From NCBI GenBank assembly GCA_001771815.1, contig MEPU01000013.1:248001-312000 (forward strand): a DNA stretch of 64,000 nucleotides. The letters run 5' to 3'. Positions 16,634 through 26,099 of the stretch are shown here, piece after piece. Origin of the DNA: Bdellovibrionales bacterium RIFCSPHIGHO2_01_FULL_40_29 (GTDB lineage Bacteria > Bdellovibrionota > Bdellovibrionia > Bdellovibrionales > Bdellovibrionaceae). The notes under the pieces were generated by a model, which saw only the letters and a program-made list of their open reading frames with translations, ran no database searches and was not told where the DNA came from. The position numbers and the translations under genes were made by a program. Every line of letters begins with the position of its first letter. The stretch's first letter is position 1.

Positions 16634-19033
16634 ATGAGCCCCTTTTTTAAAAAATTCAAACATGATGTTAAAGCTATTGGATTCTTAGGTGCCGGACTTT
16701 TCCTTGCCTTGGCCCTTGCCAGCTATCACCCCCGTGACCCGTCGTTTAATTCAATGGGACAAGGGCTTAATACTCTTAACTATTGTGGGCTTATTGGAAG
16801 CTTTTTGGCCGACCTTGCCTACCAAACACTGGGTTTGCCAGCCTGGCTTGCTGTGGCAGGATTATTCCAGGCAGCATATATGAGTTTTAGGGGTGAGAAT
16901 ATCGAACTCAAGAACATTCGCCTTGTGTGGATGGTACTTTTGATGGCGGCCCTGTCTGGTTTAGTTAGTATTTATTGGGCCGATACCAAGATCTTTGGGA
17001 ATCAGGTCTATCCTGGAGGGCTTTTAGGATTAGGGTTAGCAACAGGATTGATTAAAATTCTAAATTCTGTTGGGACTCAAATTTTGCTTTGGACCACATC
17101 GGCTGTCCTCACCGTTTTTTGTTTCGAGATCAGCATACAGGAAATTCTTGTTCATCCCCTGGTCGCCGCAGCGGAGCATCTACAGGCGTTCTTTCAATCC
17201 CATTTATTCAAGGACTGGAAATGGCCCAAGGTTCAAGATCTGAAAAATAAATTAAAAACGAAAAAATCAGACACAGTAGAGATGTCCATTAAAAAGGTGG
17301 ATTCGCCAAAAACTCCGTTACTGATTCCAACACAGCTGAAATTAAGAACCAACGAAGAAATGATTGAGTCCGATCAAGATGTCGAAGCTGAAGACATTGG
17401 TGAGGCCAAGGACTCTGGGGCGGAGGATGAAAAAGTTTCAGTTTCAGCCTATGAACCAGCAGCTCGACGCAAAGTCGTTATGCCGACGAAGACTCCTCGC
17501 AAAGTTGCTAATTGGAGTATGCCAAAGCTGTCTTTGCTCGAGGACCCACCCCTGACTCGTGTAAAAATTGATGAAAAAGAAATTCGCCGTAAAGCAGACA
17601 TCACATTAGAAAAATTGAAACAATTTGATGTTAATGGCCAAATCGTTGCGGCTAAACCCGGCCCCGCAGTGACGATGTTTGAATTCAAACCAAATGTGGA
17701 TGTTCGGGTTAATAAAGTCACTGAGCTTGCGGATGATCTTGCGCTGGCGCTATCGGCAGAATCGCTTCGAATTATTGCCCCGATACCTGGTCGAGATGTG
17801 ATCGGAATTGAAACTTCAAATACGATTCGAGAAACCGTCTACCTGAAAGATCTTTTGGCGGACGAGATGTTCTGGTCCGAAGATGTTAAGTTGCCAATTG
17901 CACTTGGTAAGCAATCCAATGGAGAGCCTCGAATTGTGGATCTTCGAAAAATGCCGCATTTGTTGATTGCTGGAACAACGGGTTCGGGAAAGTCTGTATT
18001 TACGGTAGCCACCATCACTGGCTTTTTATTTCGCCACTCTCCGAAGACATTGCGGCTTATCCTTGTTGATCCAAAACAAGTTGATTTGGCAGCTTTTGAA
18101 AACATACCCCATTTGATTATGCCACCAATTCGCGACCCCAAGAAGGCTGTTTTTGCGCTTCGATGGGCTGTTCGAGAGATGGAAAAACGCTACAAATCCA
18201 TGAGCAAGTTTGGAGCTCGCAATATTGAACAATTTAACGAGGCCGTTGAAAAATTGTCGGCTGAAAAATTAGCTGAGCATGAAAAAATAAATGCTGAATT
18301 CGAAACTCAAGGTGTCATGAAGCTCGAGCAGTACTACTACACATCACAACCGTATATCGTTATTGCCGTTGAAGAGTTTGGTGATTTAATGGCGGTGGAT
18401 AAACAGAACGTTGAACAAAGTGTTGTGCGTTTGGCTCAAATGGCGCGAGCGTGTGGGATTCATTTGATGCTGGCCATGCAGTCTCCGCGAAAAGAAGTTG
18501 TTACAGGTCTTATTAAAACAAATATTCCAGGCCGCATTAGCTTTAAAGTGGCATCGAAAATGGATTCAAGAATTATTTTAGATGAACAAGGTGCAGAGCG
18601 CTTACTGGCTCAAGGGGATATGCTGGTGCTTTCAGCGGGAACATCAAAAGCGATTCGGCATCATGGTCCATTTTTAAAAGAATCTGAAATCAATGCAGTC
18701 GCAAAGTTTTGGAGCGATCAGGCTGAACCTGAATATGATCCTATTGCGATGCGCGCTCTTGAGGGCAATACTGCCGCAGGGGCCACGGCTGGTGGCGGAG
18801 ATTTTGATGGCGACGCCGGGTTTTCAGATGATGAATATGATGAACGTTACGATGAAATATTAGCTTGGGCTTCCGAGCAAAAAGCGATTTCAGCATCACT
18901 TATTCAAAGACGATTTAAGCTGGGCTATCCACGAGCCGCGCGCCTGATCGAACTTTTTGAAAAAGAAGGTGTTGTCGGACCAGCAAATGGCAGCAAGCCA
19001 CGCGCAGTTTTAGTGAATAGCCATGCCGGTTAA
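16634..19033 (+). CDS. ftsK: DNA translocase FtsK
   Basis: I start at the ATG at 16634 (799 residues). A TTG at 16589 in the same frame would add 15 residues that are not typical of the family. Four to five membrane helices occupy about residues 10-190, followed by a linker of about 120 residues that is acidic then basic. The motor has an alpha/beta region from about 310, Walker A AGTTGSGKS near 446-454 and Walker B LILVDPKQVD. The C-terminal winged-helix gamma domain (EQKAISASLIQRRFKLGYPRAARLI) recognises KOPS-like sites. FtsK anchors at the septum and pumps chromosome dimers toward dif for XerCD resolution. All key motifs are intact. Confidence 0.95.
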   Translation: MSPFFKKFKHDVKAIGFLGAGLFLALALASYHPRDPSFNSMGQGLNTLNYCGLIGSFLADLAYQTLGLPAWLAVAGLFQAAYMSFRGENIELKNIRLVWMVLLMAALSGLVSIYWADTKIFGNQVYPGGLLGLGLATGLIKILNSVGTQILLWTTSAVLTVFCFEISIQEILVHPLVAAAEHLQAFFQSHLFKDWKWPKVQDLKNKLKTKKSDTVEMSIKKVDSPKTPLLIPTQLKLRTNEEMIESDQDVEAEDIGEAKDSGAEDEKVSVSAYEPAARRKVVMPTKTPRKVANWSMPKLSLLEDPPLTRVKIDEKEIRRKADITLEKLKQFDVNGQIVAAKPGPAVTMFEFKPNVDVRVNKVTELADDLALALSAESLRIIAPIPGRDVIGIETSNTIRETVYLKDLLADEMFWSEDVKLPIALGKQSNGEPRIVDLRKMPHLLIAGTTGSGKSVFTVATITGFLFRHSPKTLRLILVDPKQVDLAAFENIPHLIMPPIRDPKKAVFALRWAVREMEKRYKSMSKFGARNIEQFNEAVEKLSAEKLAEHEKINAEFETQGVMKLEQYYYTSQPYIVIAVEEFGDLMAVDKQNVEQSVVRLAQMARACGIHLMLAMQSPRKEVVTGLIKTNIPGRISFKVASKMDSRIILDEQGAERLLAQGDMLVLSAGTSKAIRHHGPFLKESEINAVAKFWSDQAEPEYDPIAMRALEGNTAAGATAGGGDFDGDAGFSDDEYDERYDEILAWASEQKAISASLIQRRFKLGYPRAARLIELFEKEGVVGPANGSKPRAVLVNSHAG

Positions 19034-19077
19034 TACGCAGACAGCGTAATTATAAGAATATTAAACACTCCTAGAGC

Positions 19078-19119
19078 GATTTGCTGCATAACCACATGTG
19101 TTATGTCGCAAATCTTTTT
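19078..19119 (+). terminator. Intrinsic terminator after ftsK
   Basis: GATTTGCTGCATAAC (19078-19092) and GTTATGTCGCAAATC (19100-19114) form a long stem with two adjacent mismatches and a seven-base loop, directly followed by TTTTT. Confidence 0.82.
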
Positions 19120-19185
19120 GCAGCCTTGCGGTCCGCATGGTGTGATTTGAACACTAATAAATAACAAAAAACCAAGGGAGGATTT

Positions 19186-19758
19186 ATGTTGAAATCATTA
19201 GTTTTAGCCGCGTCTTTAATGATCGCTGTATCTGCAAACGCATACAACACCGTTTCTGAGAGCATTTTTGCTAGTCAGCAAGCGCATATTCAAGAATCTG
19301 TTGTTACAATGGGTTTGGATTGGAAAGTTGGTCAAGAGACAAACTACAAGTTGAATATGGGCGGATTTTTAAATGGCTCTATGAAAATGTACGTTCGTGA
19401 AGTGTCAGCAGATGGTATTTGGATGGTTCAAGATGTTGATTTGATGATTCAAAAACAAAAAATTGAAATTTTGATTGATCCAAACACAGGCGCGATCAAA
19501 AAAATGTTAGTTGATGGCAAAGAACAAGCTATTCCAAAATCGGACTATGAAATTGTTGATCAAAAAGAAGATCGCGTGACTGTTCCAGCTGGAACTTTTG
19601 ATGTTATTTACATCAAAATTAAGGATAAAGCGAACAAAGATCAAATTTCTGAGCAATGGGTAAATCCGCGTGATATTCCATTATCGGGAATGGCAAAATC
19701 TTTAGCAGATTCTCAACTTGGAAAAGTGACAATCGAGTTAACTTCGTTTAAAAAGTAA
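19186..19758 (+). CDS. Exported protein of unknown function
   Basis: The 190-residue protein has a clear signal peptide (residues 1-19, cleavage near ANA-YN) and a strong GGGAGGA ribosome site. The mature part is beta-rich, with the pattern VPAGTFDVIYIKIKDKA and EQWVNPRDIPLSGM near the end. This recalls periplasmic lipid- or polymer-related proteins of the DUF3108 and LolA-like style, but I cannot assign a family. It is followed after two bases by another exported protein. A hairpin with a T-run inside that next gene could terminate this gene's transcript. Confidence 0.78.
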   Translation: MLKSLVLAASLMIAVSANAYNTVSESIFASQQAHIQESVVTMGLDWKVGQETNYKLNMGGFLNGSMKMYVREVSADGIWMVQDVDLMIQKQKIEILIDPNTGAIKKMLVDGKEQAIPKSDYEIVDQKEDRVTVPAGTFDVIYIKIKDKANKDQISEQWVNPRDIPLSGMAKSLADSQLGKVTIELTSFKK

Positions 19759-19760
19759 GA

Positions 19761-20609
19761 ATGAATTTAAAATTTAAAACATTTAAAAAAACCGCGGCCA
19801 TGGCTGCGGTTTTTTGTTTAATAGGCTCTATCGCTTATGCGGCAAAAATAAAGGGAGCGCCAGCAGAAAGCTCGCTTGAAATTGTTAAAAGAAAAGCTAT
19901 TAACCTGTTGATGCAATCACAAAAGCGTCAAGCCATTGGAATATTAACAGATTATATTTCTACAGAAACACATCGAGGCCTGCTTAAGGATGCTCGAGAA
20001 TATCGATTAAAAATTGCAAAAAAATTTTTAACAAAAGAGGCCCAAGAGGCCTATGAAATGTCATTGAATTTGACAATTGAAAATCCAAAACAGGCTGCAA
20101 AACTAAGTACAGAATGCTTAAGTCTAGATCCAGAGAATTTGGATTGTTTGATTCAAAGATTGCGCTTGTTGTATCGCAATCAAAAAGCACCACTTAAGCC
20201 GTCTGATCTTGAGGGTTTAAATAAATATTTTGAATCTCCGGAAATGAACTGGGTTAAAATAAGCAGCGAAAAAGGACTGCCAGATTTTAAAAGCCAAACT
20301 TTTTTTAAAAAAGAATCAGGAAAGCTGTCTGAGGATCGGTTAGTTTTGTATATTCTTGAAATAGATCGGTCTTTGGTTGCAAAAAATTTTTCAAAAGCAA
20401 AAGAAATGCTCGCGGCATTGGAAAAAGATCATTCTGACTGGCCAGAGCTAAGCTACATTAAGAATCGAATTGATTTTGAGTCGGCAGAGAAGGAAGTCCA
20501 TGGCTCATCCGAGTTTCTTAATCAGTATCAAACTAAATGTAAAAATTTAAATAAATCCATTGCGCGAAAGTATCGATATGATTTTGATTTGTGTTTAAGG
20601 GGTTCATAA
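19761..20609 (+). CDS. Exported helical-repeat protein of unknown function
   Basis: The 282-residue protein starts at the ATG at 19761, two bases after the previous stop. A second ATG at 19800 would remove the lysine-rich n-region of the signal peptide, so the first start is preferred. The signal peptide ends near residue 28 (AYA-AKI). The mature part is helical with weak TPR character, for example AYEMSLNLTIENPKQAAKLSTECLSLDP. An intrinsic-terminator-like hairpin lies within codons 9-19. The stop overlaps the ATG of the lptM-like gene by one base. No family can be named. Confidence 0.75.
   Translation: MNLKFKTFKKTAAMAAVFCLIGSIAYAAKIKGAPAESSLEIVKRKAINLLMQSQKRQAIGILTDYISTETHRGLLKDAREYRLKIAKKFLTKEAQEAYEMSLNLTIENPKQAAKLSTECLSLDPENLDCLIQRLRLLYRNQKAPLKPSDLEGLNKYFESPEMNWVKISSEKGLPDFKSQTFFKKESGKLSEDRLVLYILEIDRSLVAKNFSKAKEMLAALEKDHSDWPELSYIKNRIDFESAEKEVHGSSEFLNQYQTKCKNLNKSIARKYRYDFDLCLRGS
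19785..19815 (+). terminator. Terminator-like hairpin inside the start of an open frame
   Basis: AAAAAACCGC (19786-19795) pairs perfectly with GCGGTTTTTT (19806-19815). One or two inner pairs leave a loop centred on CCATGG, and the right arm provides the T-run. It lies 27 bases after the stop of the 19186 gene and inside the signal-peptide codons of the 19761 gene. It can end the first transcript, attenuate the second, or both. Confidence 0.7.
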
Positions 20610-20776
20610 TGAGAATTATTTTTTTGTTTGGCATTCTAGGAGTTGTTTTGGGCTGCGGGATCAAGGGTGACCCACTGCCGCCAGCAGAACAAGAAACAAT
20701 CCAAGCGGCTCAAGATATTCCCGCACCCGCGCCCATTCCGTCCGAAGCCGATTTAAAGAAGAAAAAGAAAAAATGA
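20609..20776 (+). CDS. lptM: Small LptM-like (YifL-type) lipoprotein
   Basis: The start at 20609 overlaps the preceding stop by one base and has AAGGGG six bases upstream; an earlier GTG at 20591 lacks such a site. The 55-residue product has a signal peptide ending in lipobox VLGC, then CGIKGDPLPPAEQ, a proline- and alanine-rich stretch and a lysine tail. Escherichia coli LptM (YifL) begins its mature part CGLKGPLYFPPADK and is encoded just before dapF, as here. LptM helps LptD mature at the outer membrane. Both sequence and synteny agree, but the protein is short, so homology should be confirmed. It overlaps dapF by four bases. Confidence 0.75.
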   Translation: MRIIFLFGILGVVLGCGIKGDPLPPAEQETIQAAQDIPAPAPIPSEADLKKKKKK

Positions 20777-21531
20777 CTATAACGACGACTCTTATTTCTG
20801 GCGCAGGAAACACCTTTCATCTTGTGGATGATCAGGGATTAATCCTTGGCGAAGAAAGTCGTCAAAAGTTGGCCAAAAACATTTGTAGCAAGTATCCTGC
20901 GGATGGGTTGATTTTTTTGAAACGCGATCAGAATGATTTTGCATGGGATTTTTATAATAATGATGGTTCGGTTGCCGAAATGTGCGGAAATGCCACTCGG
21001 TGTGTTGGATTATTTATTCATACGATGATAGATCCCGCTCAAAGCACGTGGCGGCTAATAACTAAAGCCGGAGTGATTCATATTCATTGTCTTTCAGAGA
21101 TCACCTTTGAAGTTACCATGACTCCGATCTCAGAAACTAAAAGCACGCTTGGATTTTTTTGCAACACAGGGGTTCCGCACCTCGTTGTTCCACTTCAAAA
21201 TTTTTCAGACTACAAGGACCATTTCGAAAGAGCAAAAACGTTGCGATTCCATGAAGAGTTTCAACCACAAGGTACAAACGTAACTTATATTGAAAAAGAA
21301 TCAGCGACCCGTATGAGAGCCGTTTCGTATGAGCGCGGAGTTGAAAATTTCACGCAGGCTTGTGGAACGGGCGCGATGGCAGCGGCATTTTATAATTTGA
21401 AAATGCATGGTGAAAACGAAACAAATGTTGAAATGCCCGGGGGAACACTTATAATGAACCTCCAGGATCTACAGAAACCCCGAATGACCGGGCCAGCAAT
21501 TATTTTAGGAAAGTACAGCTATGAGTTTTAA
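20773..21531 (+). CDS. dapF: Diaminopimelate epimerase
   Basis: The 252-residue enzyme interconverts LL- and meso-diaminopimelate for peptidoglycan and lysine. The catalytic cysteine pair is present: Cys71 in NDGSVAEMCGNATRC and Cys197 in QACGTGAMAAA. The segment SYERGVENFTQACGTG is the family signature. Length is slightly short compared with the usual 270-280. The gene overlaps lptM by 4 bases and dapA by 11, a translationally coupled string for DAP synthesis. Confidence 0.94.
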   Translation: MTITTTLISGAGNTFHLVDDQGLILGEESRQKLAKNICSKYPADGLIFLKRDQNDFAWDFYNNDGSVAEMCGNATRCVGLFIHTMIDPAQSTWRLITKAGVIHIHCLSEITFEVTMTPISETKSTLGFFCNTGVPHLVVPLQNFSDYKDHFERAKTLRFHEEFQPQGTNVTYIEKESATRMRAVSYERGVENFTQACGTGAMAAAFYNLKMHGENETNVEMPGGTLIMNLQDLQKPRMTGPAIILGKYSYEF

Positions 21532-22390
21532 TTTAAAAGGTGCTTTTTCAGCACTTCTTACTCCATTTTATAATCAGCGCGTGGATTTTGAATCGCTTCA
21601 AAAGCATGTAGAATTTCAAATTAAAAATGGGATCACAGGTTTTGTTGTTAATGGAACAACAGCAGAAAGCCCAACATTATCTTGGACTGAGGTTGAAGAA
21701 ATTTTCGCATGTGTCAAAAAAGTTGCGGGACCCAAATTTCCAATTATCCTTGGCACGGGCTCAAATTCAACTCAGGCAACAGTCGAGACCACTCGCAAAG
21801 CTTGTCAGCTTGGAGCAGACGCCGTTTTGGTTGTTGTGCCTTATTATAACAAACCCCCACAGCGCGGTTTGGTTCAGCACTTTGTGGCTGTTGCCGCAGC
21901 AAGTACTGCTCCGGTGATTTTATATAATGTTCCTGGACGAACCATCACAGCACTATCAGTTGAAAGCATTTCTGAATTGGCAAAACAAAAAAATATTGTC
22001 GGAATTAAAGAGGCTTCTGGTGATCTTGCGTTTGTTAAAGATGTTTTTTCCGCAGTACCGAATTCATTTATAAAACTATCCGGTGATGATATAACCTATT
22101 TGCCTTTTTTAAAACTTGGTGGCCAGGGGATTATTTCAGTGATGTCTAACATTATTCCGAAAGAATGCATGAATTGGACGAATCATCCACAAGAGTCTGA
22201 AGTTGAGTTCAATCGGTATTTGAAGCTTATACAGGGTATGTATGTCGAGGCGAATCCGATTGTGCCAAAATGGATGCTTTATAAAATGGGAATTTTTCGT
22301 TCGCCCGAAATGCGTCTTCCACTTGTTGAGTTGGAGTTATCATTGCAAAGTTCAACTGAAAAATTATTGAAAGAGTTTTCTTTAGTATGA
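21521..22390 (+). CDS. dapA: 4-hydroxy-tetrahydrodipicolinate synthase
   Basis: The 289-residue protein condenses pyruvate with aspartate semialdehyde, the first committed step toward DAP and lysine. It has the class I aldolase fold. The Schiff-base lysine is in GIKEASGDL, the catalytic tyrosine in ILYNVPGRT, and the threonine pair in NGTTAESPTL. Length matches the family (about 290). Four-base overlap with dapB (ATGA) and 11-base overlap with dapF show tight coupling. Confidence 0.96.
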   Translation: MSFNLKGAFSALLTPFYNQRVDFESLQKHVEFQIKNGITGFVVNGTTAESPTLSWTEVEEIFACVKKVAGPKFPIILGTGSNSTQATVETTRKACQLGADAVLVVVPYYNKPPQRGLVQHFVAVAAASTAPVILYNVPGRTITALSVESISELAKQKNIVGIKEASGDLAFVKDVFSAVPNSFIKLSGDDITYLPFLKLGGQGIISVMSNIIPKECMNWTNHPQESEVEFNRYLKLIQGMYVEANPIVPKWMLYKMGIFRSPEMRLPLVELELSLQSSTEKLLKEFSLV

Positions 22391-23103
22391 AAAAAATAAA
22401 TATTGGACTTTTCGGCGGATCTGGGAAAATGGGTCAACAGGTGGAAGCAGTTTTAGCAACAGGTGTGTGTATACCCTATTTATTTGTGGGTAAAAAAAAA
22501 TCATCCTGTTTTGCAATCAGTGTCACAAGCTTGAAGGACGTTGAATCTGAAATCCTTGAAGACATTGATGTATGGATTGATTTTAGTTCCCCTGACGGTC
22601 TGATGAATCTTCTTCAATTCACAAAGAAAACGCCTGTTGTGTCGGGCTCAACAGGATTGAGCGATCGTCAGTTTTCAGTTCTTAAAAAGGCATCACAAAA
22701 AAGACCTATTTTTTGGGCGTCTAATTTGAGCATTGGCCTTTGGGCTTTTCGACAGGCTTTAAAGAGTTTTTCTGATATCGCAGATTTTGATTTTTCAATT
22801 GATGAGATTCATCACAATCAAAAGAAGGATATGCCAAGTGGCACGGCGCTGACGATTCAAAAAGATTTACAAAAGATATTAAATAGAAAAATTGATACGC
22901 CACGAGGACATCGATTGGGTGGAGTCTACGGCATACATACTGTTTATGCGGCTTCCGGTGATGAAATTTTAACCTTTCAGCATCAAGCCATAAATCGAAA
23001 AGTTTTTGCTTCGGGAGCAGTTCGCGCGGCAGAATGGATTTTGAAGCAAAAAAATGGCTTTTATTCCATGGATGATATGTTTTTAAAACGAGGTAAAAAA
23101 TGA
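22387..23103 (+). CDS. dapB: 4-hydroxy-tetrahydrodipicolinate reductase
   Basis: The 238-residue enzyme reduces the DapA product with NAD(P)H. The nucleotide-binding loop is [13 protein letters not shown] at residues 7-19. The catalytic region [16 protein letters not shown] carries the His-His and the Lys of the family. The segment [12 protein letters not shown] is also typical. It is a little shorter than Escherichia coli DapB (273), mainly in the N-terminal domain. It overlaps dapA and the transaldolase-like gene by four bases each. Confidence 0.94.
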   Translation: MKKINIGLFGGSGKMGQQVEAVLATGVCIPYLFVGKKKSSCFAISVTSLKDVESEILEDIDVWIDFSSPDGLMNLLQFTKKTPVVSGSTGLSDRQFSVLKKASQKRPIFWASNLSIGLWAFRQALKSFSDIADFDFSIDEIHHNQKKDMPSGTALTIQKDLQKILNRKIDTPRGHRLGGVYGIHTVYAASGDEILTFQHQAINRKVFASGAVRAAEWILKQKNGFYSMDDMFLKRGKK

Positions 23104-23744
23104 AGTTCTTTATCGATTCTGCAGATATCAATGAAATTAAACTGGCAAATGAGCGCGGGTGGGTTGATGGCGTTACAACAAACCCAACTCTGATTGCAAA
23201 ATCAGGCCGAAACTTTGAAGAGGTCATTAAAGAAATTTGCAAAATGACTAGAGGCCCTGTTTCTGCAGAAGTCATTTCTTTAAAAGCTGACGAAATGGTT
23301 TCTGAAGGAAAGAATTTAGCAAAATGGGCCGACAATGTGGTTGTTAAAATTCCAATGTGCGAAGATGGTATGATCGCTGTAAAAAAATTAACGGCTGAGG
23401 GAATTCGCACGAATGTGACATTGGTCTTTTCAACGATGCAGGCCCTATTGGCTGCAAAGGCTGGAGCCAGCATGGTGTCACCCTTTGTTGGGCGTATGGA
23501 TGATATTGGATCTGACGGAATGGCAATGGTTCATGAGGTCATCCAAATGTATCAAAACTATGATTTTGCAACGGAGGTGCTTGTTGCCTCTGTGCGTAGT
23601 CCGATGCATATCCAGCATGCCGCTCTGATGGGGGCCGATATTGCCACGATCCCATTTAAAGTCATGCAGCAAATGACAGGACATCCGTTGACAACAAAAG
23701 GAATTGAAATGTTTCTATCGGACTGGAAGAATGCTCAAAAATAA
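23100..23744 (+). CDS. Transaldolase / fructose-6-phosphate aldolase-like protein
   Basis: The 214-residue protein belongs to the short TalC/FSA type of transaldolase. It starts [16 protein letters not shown], has [13 protein letters not shown] near residue 25, the Schiff-base lysine in NVVVKIP and the typical [11 protein letters not shown]. It either moves dihydroxyacetone units in the pentose phosphate route or acts as an aldolase; short members do both and sequence inspection does not separate them. It is coupled to dapB by a four-base overlap. The adjacent lipoprotein starts inside its last codons. Confidence 0.92.
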   Translation: MKFFIDSADINEIKLANERGWVDGVTTNPTLIAKSGRNFEEVIKEICKMTRGPVSAEVISLKADEMVSEGKNLAKWADNVVVKIPMCEDGMIAVKKLTAEGIRTNVTLVFSTMQALLAAKAGASMVSPFVGRMDDIGSDGMAMVHEVIQMYQNYDFATEVLVASVRSPMHIQHAALMGADIATIPFKVMQQMTGHPLTTKGIEMFLSDWKNAQK

Positions 23745-24177
23745 GATTTCAAGTTTATTTTTTTGTATTTATCTTGTTTTAACGGGCTGTCAATCCAGCG
23801 ATTTCGTCATTTCTGAAACACTTTTGTCAGCACGAGAGCATCGACGAATTATTTTATCTGTGATTGGCGACGCCCGCTTGGTAAGTCAGAATGGCCGCGA
23901 GATGTATTCTCATTATCATGATTCTAAGTTTAAATTTCTAGATGATCCGACTAAGGTCAAGACCAGGTATTACAGCAAAGTGGTTATTCTTGGGGCTCGC
24001 AGACCCTACGATATTTCCGTTGAAGTTCGTCGAGAAAGTAAGGATCCGGATTCAAAACAGTTTATCGATCAAGGGCTAGACGAAGGTCTTAGTCGAAAGC
24101 GGCTAGACGAGCTAAAGGTGCTGCTTAACCAAAGTCGCGAGAGCTCTCAGGAGTTTGACGTGGAGAACCCTTTCTAA
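23731..24177 (+). CDS. Lipoprotein of unknown function
   Basis: I start at the ATG at 23731, which gives a clean lipoprotein signal ([20 protein letters not shown]) with lipobox LTGC. The longer frame from 23704 adds nine residues ahead of it. The product is 148 residues. The mature part is charged with mixed strands and ends in a helical segment ([15 protein letters not shown]). It overlaps the end of the transaldolase-like gene by 14 bases, so it closes the dap operon. No family is recognised. A weak hairpin at about 24204-24222 may terminate the operon. Confidence 0.78.
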   Translation: MLKNKISSLFFCIYLVLTGCQSSDFVISETLLSAREHRRIILSVIGDARLVSQNGREMYSHYHDSKFKFLDDPTKVKTRYYSKVVILGARRPYDISVEVRRESKDPDSKQFIDQGLDEGLSRKRLDELKVLLNQSRESSQEFDVENPF

Positions 24178-24245
24178 GTATTCTATAGCCTAAGACATAG
24201 ACAAAAACCTAATGTGGGTTTTAGTTGAATATTCAAGGAGTGAAT

Positions 24246-26099
24246 TTGTCGTCTTTTTTTGCGGCTGTGATAATGGCTATTCCGATTCTTTTTTTCTATT
24301 CTGCCCGATTAGAAAAAAGTCGTATTGTGACTATCACAACTCCGTTGGTGATTACTCAAGCTCGAAAAACACCAGCCTTCTATTTATATCAACATGCTCA
24401 GAAACAAATTTTGAAAACGCAATCCGACGAAGTTATGGCCTCTACATTCATGAGCACGGAAAGCCTCTCCTCTATAGTTGAGCCTATTGTCATAGCAGAA
24501 ATGAATCTGAGTCGCCATGAGTTGGGATCTGAATCAGATTTTGGATTTCGTATTGCGGCTATAACAACGGCAGCGCCGGAAGCTAGAGTGGAACAGGCAA
24601 TCACAGAGCTGTCTCATAAGTCTCAGACATTTAACAGTTCTCCGATAAAAAAATGGGGAACTGTACGTGGAAAATTTGAAGTTAAAGACGGCGTAGGCAT
24701 TGTTGATCATATTGTTGAAATTAAAAGAATTGAAGAGGGCCAAGTTCGCGAGCTTGGTAAAGTTGATTTGCACGCCGGGTATTATTCAATTGATATTGAA
24801 ACGCCCCAGGGATACCTGATTGCTCAAATCAAAGATCGTAACGGTCAACTTATCGGTGAAGACCAACAGAAGATGATTAATTTACAAAGCCAAGGTCAGT
24901 ACTTTGAGGGTCCTTTTATCCGAGTGGGACGACCACAGGTTATGGCATTTAATCCATCTCGTCCACCACCACGGTATGCCGCGAAGGGCCCGGGCGCGAA
25001 ACAAAAACCGGCCTCAACAATTGTGGCATCGTTATTTTCGAAACAGCATCAATTGGATCAACCGGACAGTGAGGTTCTTAATATTTCAAAGCACTCGTCA
25101 ACAGTATTAACAGTGGAAGATCTTTCTCAGACAAATGCCTCGATGATATCAATTCGTCAAACTGGCGATGTGATTGAAAATCCATTATTTACAAAAAAAT
25201 GGATTGCTGGTGCGCTTGAGTTTATTTCTGATCAAATGAAAATTGAATTTCGATCTAAAACAGCTCCGCTGTTGATTGGACGTATTCTTGTAGACAATAA
25301 ACCAATGGCAGGAGCAAGGGCTCAGATCGAGAATCTGCCGGGCGTCACCGCAGTATATTTGGATCAGTTCATGATTCCAAATATAAAGCAAGAGTCGACT
25401 TCAGAAAATGGGTATTTTGTTTTTGTTGGACTTGAGGCGGAGAACTATTCGGTTGTGGCATTGCAAGACAATAAAATTATTGGTCAGCAAGTTTTTTTAG
25501 CGGAAGACGGATATGTTTCCTACCAACACATTCTGTCTACCTCAGCACCGCGATCCATTTTAATTCGATCTTTTGATGCCTTTACAGGCCAACCTCAAGA
25601 TGCCGATATCATGGCGCCAGATTTTGATGAAATTATTGAATCAGAAAATGGAATTGCTGCCTACCGATCTAAAACAGCACTTGGAATTTCTAATTACATA
25701 ATCCGACCAAAGCAAGACTACATGCCGATTAATTATATTCAGGATGGCAGAAAAGACCATGTCCATATTCCATTACTCAAAGAGGCCTGGCTGAGTCATT
25801 TGCAAACGACACTTCAAATTAATGATCAGCCCAATACCGGAACAATTGTTGGTTTTGTTCCGAATATGGATTTCGAAATGTATATTATTTCCGAGAATTA
25901 CGATTCAAAACAAATAGTCTATTTTGATCCTCAGGGAAATCACACGCCAGAGCCCGTTTCCGGTGGCGGGTTTGTTTTGTTTAATGTTCCAACAGGAGCG
26001 CGTGAAATCGTTGTTCAAGAGAAAAAAACCGAGCGCATTTTTTCGCAGGTTCATCAGATTCGCTTAAATCAAACGTCTGTATCGCATTTTACTGAATAA
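24246..26099 (+). CDS. Large exported or membrane-anchored protein of unknown function
   Basis: I prefer a TTG start at 24246, five bases after AAGGAG; an in-frame TTG at 24225 has no good ribosome site. The product is then 617 residues. One hydrophobic helix at about residues 5-20 is a signal or anchor. The rest is beta-rich, with two or three units like GYFVFVGLEAENYSVVALQDNKI that resemble carboxypeptidase-regulatory or other immunoglobulin-like surface domains. A proline-rich linker lies near residue 235 (NPSRPPPRYAAKGP). It probably faces the periplasm or cell surface. The final 11 bases overlap murD on the other strand. No family assigned. Confidence 0.75.
   Translation: MSSFFAAVIMAIPILFFYSARLEKSRIVTITTPLVITQARKTPAFYLYQHAQKQILKTQSDEVMASTFMSTESLSSIVEPIVIAEMNLSRHELGSESDFGFRIAAITTAAPEARVEQAITELSHKSQTFNSSPIKKWGTVRGKFEVKDGVGIVDHIVEIKRIEEGQVRELGKVDLHAGYYSIDIETPQGYLIAQIKDRNGQLIGEDQQKMINLQSQGQYFEGPFIRVGRPQVMAFNPSRPPPRYAAKGPGAKQKPASTIVASLFSKQHQLDQPDSEVLNISKHSSTVLTVEDLSQTNASMISIRQTGDVIENPLFTKKWIAGALEFISDQMKIEFRSKTAPLLIGRILVDNKPMAGARAQIENLPGVTAVYLDQFMIPNIKQESTSENGYFVFVGLEAENYSVVALQDNKIIGQQVFLAEDGYVSYQHILSTSAPRSILIRSFDAFTGQPQDADIMAPDFDEIIESENGIAAYRSKTALGISNYIIRPKQDYMPINYIQDGRKDHVHIPLLKEAWLSHLQTTLQINDQPNTGTIVGFVPNMDFEMYIISENYDSKQIVYFDPQGNHTPEPVSGGGFVLFNVPTGAREIVVQEKKTERIFSQVHQIRLNQTSVSHFTE

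Noticed and set aside
22721-23473. Minus-strand frame of 250 codons across dapB and the transaldolase-like gene
   Set aside because: It is opposite two coupled, clearly conserved genes, and its translation looks like antisense of them, with no domain or start site.
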